Positions 1-5,159 of a DNA stretch of 5,976 nt are shown one piece after another. Within the stretch, counting starts at the first letter, position 1; each line of letters opens with the position of its first letter. The stretch is from an uncultured Bacilli bacterium (GTDB taxonomy: Bacteria > Bacillota_I > Bacilli_A > RF39 > UBA660). Both the position numbers and the translations under genes were made by a program. The notes beneath the pieces were generated by a model that was not told the origin of the DNA, did not search any database, and saw only the letters and a program-made list of their open reading frames with translations. The stretch covers positions 1 to 5,976 of the forward strand of contig CAKPAQ010000057.1 of NCBI GenBank assembly GCA_934133015.1, in the 5' to 3' direction.

Positions 1-169
1 GTTGGTAATTTTAATTCATAAGTTACAGTACCAGCTTTTTCATCTTTTGCTTTTTCTTCTCCTAGAAAGTTACCTTTTCTAAGTTCTGGATAATAACTAA
101 ATGTTAGTTTCTTATAAGCAAGCATGTTATACTTTCTGACTGATCTTTCTTTTTTTCTGAAATTAAATA
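1..169 (-). pseudogene. 5'-truncated paralogue of the 139-aa orphan gene, running off the left edge
   Basis: Translating the minus strand in the frame that contains FRKKERSVRKYNMLAYKK gives 55 residues that align without gaps to residues 13-67 of the intact 139-aa protein at 2387-2806. By eye 42 of 55 are identical (33 of the first 37), with the shared blocks KYNMLAYKKLTF, YYPELR, GNFLGE and LKLP. Similarity stops at about base 169, and a TAG lies in frame two codons before the first matching residue. The first 12 codons and the start are therefore missing, and that place is taken by SIS-gene sequence. The only in-frame ATG available is the one matching Met27 of the intact protein. The two copies differ at many positions, so this is an old paralogue and not a recent copy. 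The 3' part lies outside the window, so it could still be translated, either through a frameshift from the SIS gene or from an internal start. Confidence 0.75.
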
Positions 170-532
170 CCTATTACCTTTAAAATCTGATAATGCTTCT
201 GGAATTCCATTTGTACTACCACTAGTAGAAATAGCTATCAAATTAGAAAACATCTCTTTATTACTTTTATAGATATAATCTCTTGGTTCAATTACTTCAC
301 AAATCATTCCTGACGGTCCTAATTTTTCAATAATTAATTGTAAGTAATATGCGATTATTTTTGAACCACCCGTTGCCATAACCAAAGTTGGCTTACCGTT
401 TATCATTAATTCTTGTAATAATTTTCTAACATCATTATATTTTCCTAAATAAGGATCATTAATTTGCATTATCCTTTCTTCTAATTTAGAAAAATTAATT
501 TCTGTTAATTCAGTAAATTCATGTTTAATCAT
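104..532 (-). pseudogene. SIS-domain protein, N-terminal half only, broken by fusion to the 139-aa paralogue
   Basis: The open frame encodes 142 aa. The part up to about residue 122 looks like the first half of a SIS (sugar isomerase) domain, the Rossmann-like fold that binds phosphosugars. An N-terminal helical stretch is followed by a glycine-rich turn ATGGSKIIA (residues 53-61), a middle strand CEVIEP (79-84), and the serine-rich loop ISTSGSTNGIPEAL (101-114), equivalent to the SG-T phosphosugar loop of the family. SIS proteins normally continue for another half domain, and many have two domains. Here the sequence changes at about base 169 to that of the 139-aa paralogue in another frame and stops 20 codons later. 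The ATG at 530-532 is preceded by AAAGAGG at 7 bases, a good ribosome binding site, but that site lies within a strong hairpin (540-578). The gene starts 57 bp after the WYL regulator on the same strand. The substrate is unknown. The protein as read is unlikely to be a complete SIS enzyme. Confidence 0.7.
149..155 (-). other. A AAA AAG slippery heptamer at the frame junction
   Basis: On the minus strand the SIS frame reads tca gaa aaa aag aaa, so the heptamer A AAA AAG is in the zero-frame phase used for -1 frameshifting in dnaX-type sites. A slip of -1 here moves the ribosome exactly into the frame of the 139-aa paralogue, continuing as ERSVRKYNMLAYKK. I see no strong upstream Shine-Dalgarno-like stimulator and no obvious stable downstream hairpin. 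A-runs are also common in such A+T-rich DNA. A single extra A in the seven-base run would likewise join the two frames. Confidence 0.35.
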
Positions 533-539
533 TATAAAA

Positions 540-578
540 CCTCTTTCCTTGATAATTAAATATTACCAAGAAAAGAGG
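540..578 (-). promoter_or_regulatory. 17-bp hairpin between WYL and SIS genes that contains the SIS ribosome binding site
   Basis: In minus-strand RNA the arms CCUCUUUUCUUGGUAAU and AUUAUCAAGGAAAGAGG pair over 17 positions (two of them G-U) around a five-base loop AUUUA. The 3' arm holds the AAGGAAAGAGG ribosome binding site of the SIS gene. It is followed by UUUUAUA and then the start codon. The structure begins 11 bases after the stop codon of the WYL gene. Two readings fit: an intrinsic terminator or attenuator for the upstream two-gene operon (its U tract is short), or a translational switch that hides the SIS ribosome binding site. At DNA level the same palindrome, with two mismatches, could also be an operator for the dimeric HTH regulator next door. 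The pairing is directly visible, but the role is inference. Confidence 0.7.
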
Positions 579-589
579 AAATATATCTG

Positions 590-1069
590 TCAGTTATAAA
601 ATTTTTCTAATAATTCAATTGTTTTAATTCTATTTATATAAAAATGTCTTACTTCTTCTTTTAATTCACAATAAGCTGCTACACCCCATTCATTACCAAG
701 AAGAATCAAATCATATGGATCAATAATTCTTTTTGTAACACTTGTTCTATCTTTAGAGTAATATTCTATTAAACATTTTCTATTTTCTTTAATAGCCCTA
801 TTTACCAAATTAAAAACCTTTTTTTCTTTTATATCAATTTGATTAGGAATAATAAAACGTTTAGGTACATTCACATTCTGATTTAGAACATAACCACCAT
901 AAGGTCCTTTGATAGTATCTATATAAATACCAGCTTTTTCTATTTCATCTTTATATACTCTGATCATTCTAGGTGTTACTTCTAATTTTTCTGCTAATTC
1001 TTTTATACTATATTTTCTACCTGAACTTAGGTATTCGATCATTGTTAATACATTACTAATTTTAGACAT
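590..1069 (-). CDS. short HTH-WYL transcriptional regulator
   Basis: This is a DNA-binding regulator of the WYL (YafY-like) family, 159 aa. Residues 2-50 form a winged HTH of the HTH_11 type (SIKELAEKLEVTPRMIRVYKDEIEKAG), followed by the wing motif GPYGGY (residues 56-61). Residues 96-150 form a WYL domain: CLIEYYS, then KRIIDPYDLILLGNEWGVAAYC, then RHFYINRI. The namesake W-Y-L triplet reads W-G-V here. Family members of about 300 aa carry a longer linker and a C-terminal WCX extension, both absent here, so this is a compact form. WYL domains are thought to sense nucleotides or nucleic acids, and WYL regulators often control defence or mobile loci. The ligand here is unknown. The start is the second ATG (1067-1069) because AGGAG lies 8 bases before it, whereas the first ATG (1073-1075) would be only 2 bases from that site. 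It lies 22 bp after the 296-aa gene, so both are probably one transcript. Confidence 0.85.
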   Translation of the reverse strand: MSKISNVLTMIEYLSSGRKYSIKELAEKLEVTPRMIRVYKDEIEKAGIYIDTIKGPYGGYVLNQNVNVPKRFIIPNQIDIKEKKVFNLVNRAIKENRKCLIEYYSKDRTSVTKRIIDPYDLILLGNEWGVAAYCELKEEVRHFYINRIKTIELLEKFYN

Positions 1070-1091
1070 AGTCATCTCTCCTATATTTACA

Positions 1092-1982
1092 TTATTTTCT
1101 TTCCTTTACTAATTTTTTTAAAATATCCTGTTCAACTGATAATCCAGTATTATTTACATCATACTTCACTACTTCATGCATTACATGATTATGACTAACA
1201 CTATCTAATAATATAGATCTCTTGCTTGGATAAAATGTATTACCAATCTGTTGATCATGTAATTGAATTTTTAATAATTTTTTCTTGCTTAGTTTTAATA
1301 TTAATTTATCTAACTGATATAAATCTTTTTCATCTTTAATCAAATTATCAAGATTATGTGTTCTAAAATTAATTAATTGATACAATATTGTAGCAAAATC
1401 CACTGTATAATTGTACCAACCACTTGCTTCATATTTCTCATTTGTAATAAATAAAGAATTAGCTAATAATGGTTTTTGTTGAATTCCTTCATCAATATTT
1501 TGCCATTCATGATTTGTTAAAAAGTCTTGTAAGATATTACCTGAATACATTTTATTATAGTAAGGTTGTTCTGAAGAAATTATCTTTGTCTCATCAAAAA
1601 TACTCATAATATCTAAATAAGTTTCATGATCTAAAGTATCAACAACAGAACAGCATCTACCATTACTGATAATTCTAAACATATCAATTTTTAAATGTTT
1701 TTGATTAAAATGTTTTGTATGACATAATTTTAACTCAACAACATATGGTTTTCTTTTATGATAAATTTTTCTACAGAAATACATATTTTTCCAAGTATCA
1801 TCATCTGTTCTTAGAATTACACCTTTAGTTTTTAAAGGTACCGTATCAAACTCTTCTCTATATTGATCCGCAACAATAACACTTTGATTTCTATATAATG
1901 TTAAAAATGCATTCATAACTTCATACTCATCACTAGACATATCTACATAATAAATATGTTCATCTTCTTGTTGTACAATCAT
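1092..1982 (-). CDS. orphan protein of 296 aa, unknown function
   Basis: I do not recognise this family. The protein is soluble in appearance: no signal peptide, no membrane segment, many charged and aromatic residues, and a lysine-rich C-terminal third (KLILKLSKKKLLKIQLHDQQ, then KKLVKERK at the end). Visible landmarks are a tyrosine-rich start (HIYYVDM), CRKIYHKRKPYVVELKLCHTK in the middle, a CC pair in SNGRCCSVVD, and HNHVMHEVV near the end. None matches a catalytic signature I know. The start chosen is the ATG at 1980-1982, because AAGGAG (1992-1997) lies 9 bases before it and a promoter reads out just upstream. An ATG 13 codons earlier (2019-2021) abuts the -10 box and lacks a proper ribosome binding site. 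It is followed at 22 bp by the WYL regulator gene, so it may be that regulator's partner or target. Confidence 0.75.
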   Translation of the reverse strand: MIVQQEDEHIYYVDMSSDEYEVMNAFLTLYRNQSVIVADQYREEFDTVPLKTKGVILRTDDDTWKNMYFCRKIYHKRKPYVVELKLCHTKHFNQKHLKIDMFRIISNGRCCSVVDTLDHETYLDIMSIFDETKIISSEQPYYNKMYSGNILQDFLTNHEWQNIDEGIQQKPLLANSLFITNEKYEASGWYNYTVDFATILYQLINFRTHNLDNLIKDEKDLYQLDKLILKLSKKKLLKIQLHDQQIGNTFYPSKRSILLDSVSHNHVMHEVVKYDVNNTGLSVEQDILKKLVKERK

Positions 1983-2012
1983 CTTATTTTGCTCCTTTTC
2001 AATTAATTTATT

Positions 2013-2041
2013 ATAATACATTATCTTCTATTTTGTTTCAA
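2013..2041 (-). promoter_or_regulatory. promoter of the 296-aa/WYL operon
   Basis: The minus strand carries TTGAAA (2036-2041), a spacer of 17 bases, then TATTAT (2013-2018), close to the sigma-A consensus. Transcription would start near 2006, leaving a leader of about 25 bases that holds AAGGAG and the ATG at 1982. It begins 30 bases beyond the T-tract of the tRNA terminator, so the operon is separated from the tRNA transcript. Confidence 0.6.
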
Positions 2042-2070
2042 TATTATCATTAGATATTTGTTTTAAATAG

Positions 2071-2096
2071 AAAAAAACTAACTATTTCTAGTTAGT
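2071..2096 (-). terminator. Rho-independent terminator of the tRNA operon
   Basis: Minus-strand RNA folds ACUAACUA-GAAA-UAGUUAGU, an 8-bp stem closed by a GAAA tetraloop, followed directly by six U. It is the clearest terminator in the window and ends the Ile2-Leu tRNA transcript. A small competing hairpin, AGTAAT/ATTACT at 2094-2107, shares three bases with its 5' arm, which in principle allows alternative folds. Confidence 0.88.
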
Positions 2097-2108
2097 AATC
2101 TATTACTT

Positions 2109-2130
2109 AAACTCGAAAGCGTCCGAGTTT
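2109..2130 (-). other. stem-loop in the trailer of the tRNA transcript
   Basis: AAACTCG and CGAGTTT form a perfect 7-bp stem with an eight-base loop (GACGCUUU on the RNA). It lies 10 bases after the CCA of tRNA-Leu and before the true terminator, and has no U-tract of its own. It may protect or guide 3' processing of the tRNA precursor, or be part of a small trailer RNA. The pairing is seen; the role is not known. Confidence 0.5.
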
Positions 2131-2140
2131 CCTATCAATC

Positions 2141-2225
2141 TGGTGCGGGTAACAGGAGTTGAACCTGCAAGCCTTGCGGCGCTAGATCCTAAGTCTAGTG
2201 CGTCTGCCAATTCCGCCATACCCGC
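2141..2225 (-). tRNA. tRNA-Leu (anticodon TAG)
   Basis: The minus strand gives an 85-base class II tRNA. The acceptor stem GCGGGTA pairs with TACCCGC, followed by an encoded ACCA. The anticodon stem CTAGA/TCTAG encloses the loop CTTAGGA, so the anticodon is TAG, reading CUN leucine codons. The long variable arm (CGCCGCAAGGC region) and the T loop GTTCAACTC are present. It is the second tRNA of a two-gene operon, 4 bases after tRNA-CAT. Confidence 0.95.
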
Positions 2226-2229
2226 ACGA

Positions 2230-2306
2230 TGGTGGACCCTGTAGGACTCGAACCTACGACCGATCGGTTATGAGCCGATTGCTCTAACCAACTGAGCTAA
2301 GGGTCC
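2230..2306 (-). tRNA. tRNA with CAT anticodon, probably tRNA-Ile2 (lysidine type)
   Basis: This is a 77-base tRNA. The acceptor stem GGACCCT pairs with AGGGTCC, followed by an encoded ACCA. The D arm is TAGCTCAGTTGGTTAGAGCA, the anticodon stem ATCGG/CCGAT encloses the loop CTCATAA, and the T arm contains GGTTCGAGTCC. The CAT anticodon alone allows Met or Ile2. The GGACC-type acceptor with the CTCATAA loop resembles, as I recall them, the Bacillus and Mycoplasma Ile2 tRNAs, whose C34 is changed to lysidine by TilS to read AUA, more than the GGCGG-type elongator Met. It lacks the C1-A72 mismatch of initiator tRNA. It is first in the tRNA operon. Confidence 0.9.
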
Positions 2307-2318
2307 AACGACTATTTA

Positions 2319-2347
2319 ATAATAACATAAAGCCAAATAGGATGCAA
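2319..2347 (-). promoter_or_regulatory. promoter of the tRNA operon
   Basis: On the minus strand TTGCAT (2342-2347) is followed after 17 bases by TATTAT (2319-2324). The predicted start is near 2312, about 6 bases before the first tRNA, as expected for a stable-RNA promoter. It lies only 40 bases after the stop of the 139-aa gene, with no convincing terminator between, so read-through from that gene is also possible. Confidence 0.65.
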
Positions 2348-2386
2348 CTGTTTTTTGTAATTTTTTTCAAAAATTAGCATAGTCTA

Positions 2387-2806
2387 TCACTTATTAAGAA
2401 TATTCATTAATTCTATTTTAAATACATCTCTTTTAGGATCACTTTTTGAAATCATTACTCCTTTATAAGTAGATAATTCAGCACGATGTCCCTCTTCTAA
2501 TATATCTTCTGGTGTTATATTAGTAAGTAAGACTACTCCCCTATCTAAATATACTGTGTAATATAATCTAACATCACCATGAACTTTAATAAACAATTCA
2601 TCAGCTGGAAGTTTCAAAACATAAGAAACTGTATTTTCTTGTTCATCATTTGAAACTATTTCGCCTAAAAAATTACCATTTCTAAGTTCAGGATAATAAT
2701 CAAAAGTTAATTTTTTATATGCAAGCATATTATATTTACGAATTGATCTTTCTTTCTTCCTAAAATCAAATTCATTCAAATATTCAAAAACATAACTTTT
2801 TTTCAT
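2387..2806 (-). CDS. orphan 139-aa protein, unknown function, intact copy
   Basis: I do not recognise the family. It is a small soluble protein without signal peptide or membrane segment. The N-terminal part (residues 13-48) is basic and aromatic (EFDFRKKERSIRKYNMLAYKK, then YYPELRNGNFLGE). The C-terminal part alternates hydrophobic residues in a beta-like way (LPADELFIKVHGDVRLYYTVYLDRGVVLLTNI). The N-terminal part is what is conserved in the truncated paralogue at 1-169, so that region is under constraint and the gene is likely real. The ATG at 2804-2806 is preceded at 10 bases by GGGGG, which can pair with the 16S tail through one G-U, an unusual site. It has its own promoter (2857-2885) and ends 40 bases before the tRNA promoter. 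It may be lineage-specific. Confidence 0.75.
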   Translation of the reverse strand: MKKSYVFEYLNEFDFRKKERSIRKYNMLAYKKLTFDYYPELRNGNFLGEIVSNDEQENTVSYVLKLPADELFIKVHGDVRLYYTVYLDRGVVLLTNITPEDILEEGHRAELSTYKGVMISKSDPKRDVFKIELMNILNK

Positions 2807-2856
2807 ACAACCACTACCCCCAAATCTCGACTCCCCTATAGTACAAGATATTCACG

Positions 2857-2885
2857 ATTGTAACACAAAATACTAACAAATGCAA
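2857..2885 (-). promoter_or_regulatory. extended -10 promoter of the 139-aa gene
   Basis: The minus strand carries TTGCAT (2880-2885), 17 bases, then TGT-TACAAT, with the hexamer at 2857-2862 and an upstream TG forming an extended -10. Transcription would start near 2850, leaving a leader of about 45 bases that is G-rich (GGGGAG, then GGGGG, then GTGG) in an otherwise A+T-rich region. Confidence 0.65.
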
Positions 2886-2901
2886 ATTTTATTTATAAAA
2901 T
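2886..2901. promoter_or_regulatory. A+T palindrome directly upstream of the 139-aa promoter
   Basis: ATTTTAT and ATAAAAT form a perfect 7-bp inverted repeat with a two-base spacer, abutting the -35 box on its upstream side. The position fits an A+T-rich UP element contacted by RNA polymerase alpha subunits, or a regulator site. Palindromes of A and T arise easily by chance in this composition. Confidence 0.35.
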
Positions 2902-2923
2902 CTAACCTAATCGTGTAGACAAC

Positions 2924-2960
2924 CATGTAAAGCAAAATAACATTTTCTAGACTTTTACAT
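2924..2960. promoter_or_regulatory. nested inverted repeat upstream of the hydrolase gene
   Basis: An outer pair ATGTAAAG / CTTTTACAT (one bulged base) encloses an inner pair AAAAT / ATTTT with a three-base centre. It ends 21 bases before the hydrolase start. The best plus-strand promoter I can find here is weak: TAGACA (2916-2921), 16 bases, TAACAT (2938-2943). The repeat would cover its -10 region, as an operator would. Both calls are tentative. Confidence 0.3.
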
Positions 2961-2981
2961 AAATTACTTTAGGTGAGATTT

Positions 2982-3752
2982 ATGTTTTTTAAGTATAAAG
3001 ATATCTCAATGTATTATGAAACATTAGGAAATCATTCAAAATCACTTTTAATCCTACCAGGATGGGGTGACACTAGAAATACTTTTACTAATCTTTCAGC
3101 TTTTTTAAGTAACTATTTTACCGTTTATATTATTGATTACCCAGGTTTTGGAAATAGTACCTTTCCAAGCCGAGATTTAACTATCTTTGACTATAGTGAT
3201 CTAATATATGAATTTATTAAAGAATTAAACTTAGATGACCCTATATTAATAGGACATTCCTTTGGTGGAAGAATTATAACAGTACTTACTGGATATTATC
3301 AATATAAATTTTCAAATATAATACTTATGGATAGTGCTGGTATCAAGCCAAAAACTACCATAAAAAAATTACTACACAAATTATCATACAAAATTGCCAA
3401 AAAAATTGGTAAACTTCTACCAAAAAAACATCAAAAAAAATACTATAAAAACTTATTTAGTAAATATGCATCTACTGATTACCAAACTCTCCCAATAAAT
3501 ATGCGAAAAACATTTCAAAATGTCATCAATACTGATTTAAAAAATTATTTAAAATATATTAATAGTAAAGTTTTAATAATATGGGGTAACAATGATTATG
3601 ATACACCAATTAAAGATGCCAAAATCATCAATAATAAAATTAAAAATTCAGAATTAATTATTATTGATAACGTAGGTCATTTTCCATATTTAGAAAGAGC
3701 TAATCTAATTAATGCCATTTGCTACGAACAATTAAAAGATGTAATCAAATAA
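2982..3752 (+). CDS. alpha/beta-hydrolase fold enzyme, substrate unknown
   Basis: This is a 256-aa protein with the full set of alpha/beta hydrolase landmarks. The oxyanion-hole segment LILPGWGDT lies at residues 25-31, followed by strand and turn IIDYPGFGNS (50-59). The nucleophile elbow GHSFGG has Ser93. The acid is Asp205 in WGNNDYDTP and the base is His233 in VGHFPYLE. The cap or lid (about 122-160) is very rich in lysine and amphipathic, which could favour contact with acidic lipids or polymers; that is inference. No signal peptide is seen, so it is probably cytosolic. The ATG at 2982 is chosen because AGGTGAG stands 4 bases before it. A GTG three codons upstream lies inside that ribosome binding site. 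It is the only plus-strand gene here, divergent from the 139-aa gene and convergent with glyS. Reaction options include esterase, lipase-like or C-C hydrolase, and the sequence does not decide. Confidence 0.88.
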   Translation: MFFKYKDISMYYETLGNHSKSLLILPGWGDTRNTFTNLSAFLSNYFTVYIIDYPGFGNSTFPSRDLTIFDYSDLIYEFIKELNLDDPILIGHSFGGRIITVLTGYYQYKFSNIILMDSAGIKPKTTIKKLLHKLSYKIAKKIGKLLPKKHQKKYYKNLFSKYASTDYQTLPINMRKTFQNVINTDLKNYLKYINSKVLIIWGNNDYDTPIKDAKIINNKIKNSELIIIDNVGHFPYLERANLINAICYEQLKDVIK

Positions 3753-3787
3753 ATAGAACCATAACTTAAGTTATGGTCTTATTTATT
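3748..3787. terminator. bidirectional terminator shared by the hydrolase gene and glyS
   Basis: ACCATAAC and GTTATGGT form a perfect 8-bp stem around TTAA (3758-3777). Beyond one mismatch, the flanks AATAAATAG and TTATTTATT extend it by 9 more pairs (one G-U in the plus RNA). The T-rich flanks act as interrupted U-tracts in either direction. The structure contains the TAA of the hydrolase gene (3750-3752) and most of the TAA of glyS (3786-3788), so the two convergent genes end within one hairpin. Confidence 0.75.
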
Positions 3788-5159
3788 AAAAATATATTTT
3801 TTCTTGAATATAATTAACTACTTCATCTACAGGTAAAGTAATTTGTTCCATTGTATCTCTATCTCTTACTGTTACAGTATTATTATTTAGTGTTTCTTCA
3901 TCTATAGTAACGCAGAAAGGTGTTCCATATGCATCTGCTCTTCTATATCTCTTACCAATAGAACCAGCTTCATCATAACTAGTCATAAAATATTTAGAAA
4001 GCATATTATAAACTTCATTAGCTTTTTCACTATGATACTTTTTCATAAGTGGTAATACTGCAACTTTATATGGAGCTAAGAATGGCTTAAATTTCATTAC
4101 TTCTCTTGTTTCTCCATTTTCTAATGTTTCTACTGTATAAGCGTTATCAAGTATAGCTAACACAGTTCTATCACATCCTACAGTAGACTCTACAATATAT
4201 GGAATAAACTTCTCATTTGTTTCTGGATCTAAATATTCTTGAGAAACAGTTGAATATTCTTGATGTCTTCCTAAATCATAATCTGTACGATTATGTGTAC
4301 CATTAATTTCTCCCCATCCAAAATTAAATTTATATTCTATATCACAAGCCTCTTTAGCATAATGTGCTAATTTCTCATGGTCATGATATCTTAGTTTTTC
4401 CTCTGGTAGTCCTAAATCCATAAAATACTTTTTAGCATATTCTTTAAAATACTTATAAAGATCTGAATCCATTCCTTCTTTACAGAAAGTTTGATATTCC
4501 ATTTGTTCAAACTCAATTGTTCTAAACGTAAAGTTACCAGGAGTAATTTCATTTCTAAATGCCTTACCAATTTGCCCAATACTAAATGGAAGTTTAGCTC
4601 TCATAGTTCTTTGTACATTTAAAAAGTTAACATATTCTCCTTGTGCGTTTTCTGGACGTAAATATACTTTATTTTTAGATCCCTCAGTAACTCCACGATG
4701 TGTTTCAAACATCAAATTAAATTGACGAATATCTGTATAATCACTACTACCACATTTAGGACAAGGTACTTTATGTTCTTTAATATAAGCAATCATCTCA
4801 TCTTGAGTCATTCCATCGGCATGAGCATTTTCATCAAAATCATCTATTAAATTATCTGCACGATGTCTCATCTTACAATGTTTACAATCAATTAAAGGAT
4901 CCGAAAAACTCGCAACATGACCTGATGCTTCCCAAACTCTAGGATGCATTAATATAGCGGCATCAACTTCATAAGCATTGGCTCTTTCTTGAATAAATCT
5001 TTTTCTCCAAGAATCCTTAATATTATTTTTAAGTCTTGAACCTAATGGACCATAATCCCAAGTATTCGCAAGACCTCCATATATTTCACTTCCCTGAAAT
5101 ATAAATCCATATTGCTTACAATAAGCAACCAATTTTTCCATAGTTAATTCTGTTTTCAT
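3786..5159 (-). CDS. glyS: glycine--tRNA ligase, dimeric class II type
   Basis: It charges tRNA-Gly with glycine using ATP, in the cytosol. The 457-aa length fits the single-chain homodimeric enzyme of Gram-positive bacteria (about 460 aa), not the alpha2beta2 form. Visible signatures: TWDYGPLGSRLKNN near residue 33; motif 1 region WEASGHVASFSDPL (76-89); a zinc-ribbon-like pair CKHC (92-95) and CPKC (133-136); FNLMFETHRGV and RPENAQGEYVNF (147-179); motif 2 FRNEITPGNFTFRTIEFEQ (201-219); ESTVGCDRTVLAIL including motif 3 (324-337); and a C-terminal anticodon-binding domain (about 360-452, with LAPYKVAVLPL and GKRYRRADAYGTPFCVTID). The start overlaps the stop of the upstream LOG gene by 4 bases (ATGA), with AGAGGA about 9 bases upstream, suggesting coupled translation. 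No T-box leader is seen inside the window; a promoter would lie beyond the right edge. The gene is intact. Confidence 0.97.
   Translation of the reverse strand: MKTELTMEKLVAYCKQYGFIFQGSEIYGGLANTWDYGPLGSRLKNNIKDSWRKRFIQERANAYEVDAAILMHPRVWEASGHVASFSDPLIDCKHCKMRHRADNLIDDFDENAHADGMTQDEMIAYIKEHKVPCPKCGSSDYTDIRQFNLMFETHRGVTEGSKNKVYLRPENAQGEYVNFLNVQRTMRAKLPFSIGQIGKAFRNEITPGNFTFRTIEFEQMEYQTFCKEGMDSDLYKYFKEYAKKYFMDLGLPEEKLRYHDHEKLAHYAKEACDIEYKFNFGWGEINGTHNRTDYDLGRHQEYSTVSQEYLDPETNEKFIPYIVESTVGCDRTVLAILDNAYTVETLENGETREVMKFKPFLAPYKVAVLPLMKKYHSEKANEVYNMLSKYFMTSYDEAGSIGKRYRRADAYGTPFCVTIDEETLNNNTVTVRDRDTMEQITLPVDEVVNYIQEKIYF

Noticed and set aside
1983..2021. Start of the 296-aa protein 13 codons earlier
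   Set aside because: That ATG abuts the -10 box of the likely promoter and has no good ribosome binding site. AAGGAG serves the later ATG.
2230..2306. Calling the CAT tRNA an initiator or elongator Met
   Set aside because: There is no C1-A72 mismatch or GGG/CCC anticodon stem of an initiator. The acceptor GGACC and loop CTCATAA fit Ile2 better, though only a tRNA classifier would settle Ile2 against elongator Met.
2358..2376. Hairpin TAATTTTT / AAAAATTA as a terminator of the 139-aa gene
   Set aside because: The stem is entirely A and T with a three-base loop and is followed by an A-rich stretch with no U-tract, so it would be weak. Read-through into the tRNAs remains possible.
1..2806. The two 139-aa copies as long direct repeats of a recent duplication or transposon
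   Set aside because: The nucleotide sequences differ throughout (many third-position and amino-acid changes), there are no terminal inverted repeats, and no transposase is present.
2807..2850. T-box-like element in the G-rich leader of the 139-aa gene
   Set aside because: The conserved AGGGTGG-ACCGCG core is absent, there is no specifier stem, and the gene is not an aminoacylation gene.
2973..2981. GTG start for the hydrolase
   Set aside because: The GTG is part of the AGGTGAG ribosome binding site for the ATG at 2982.
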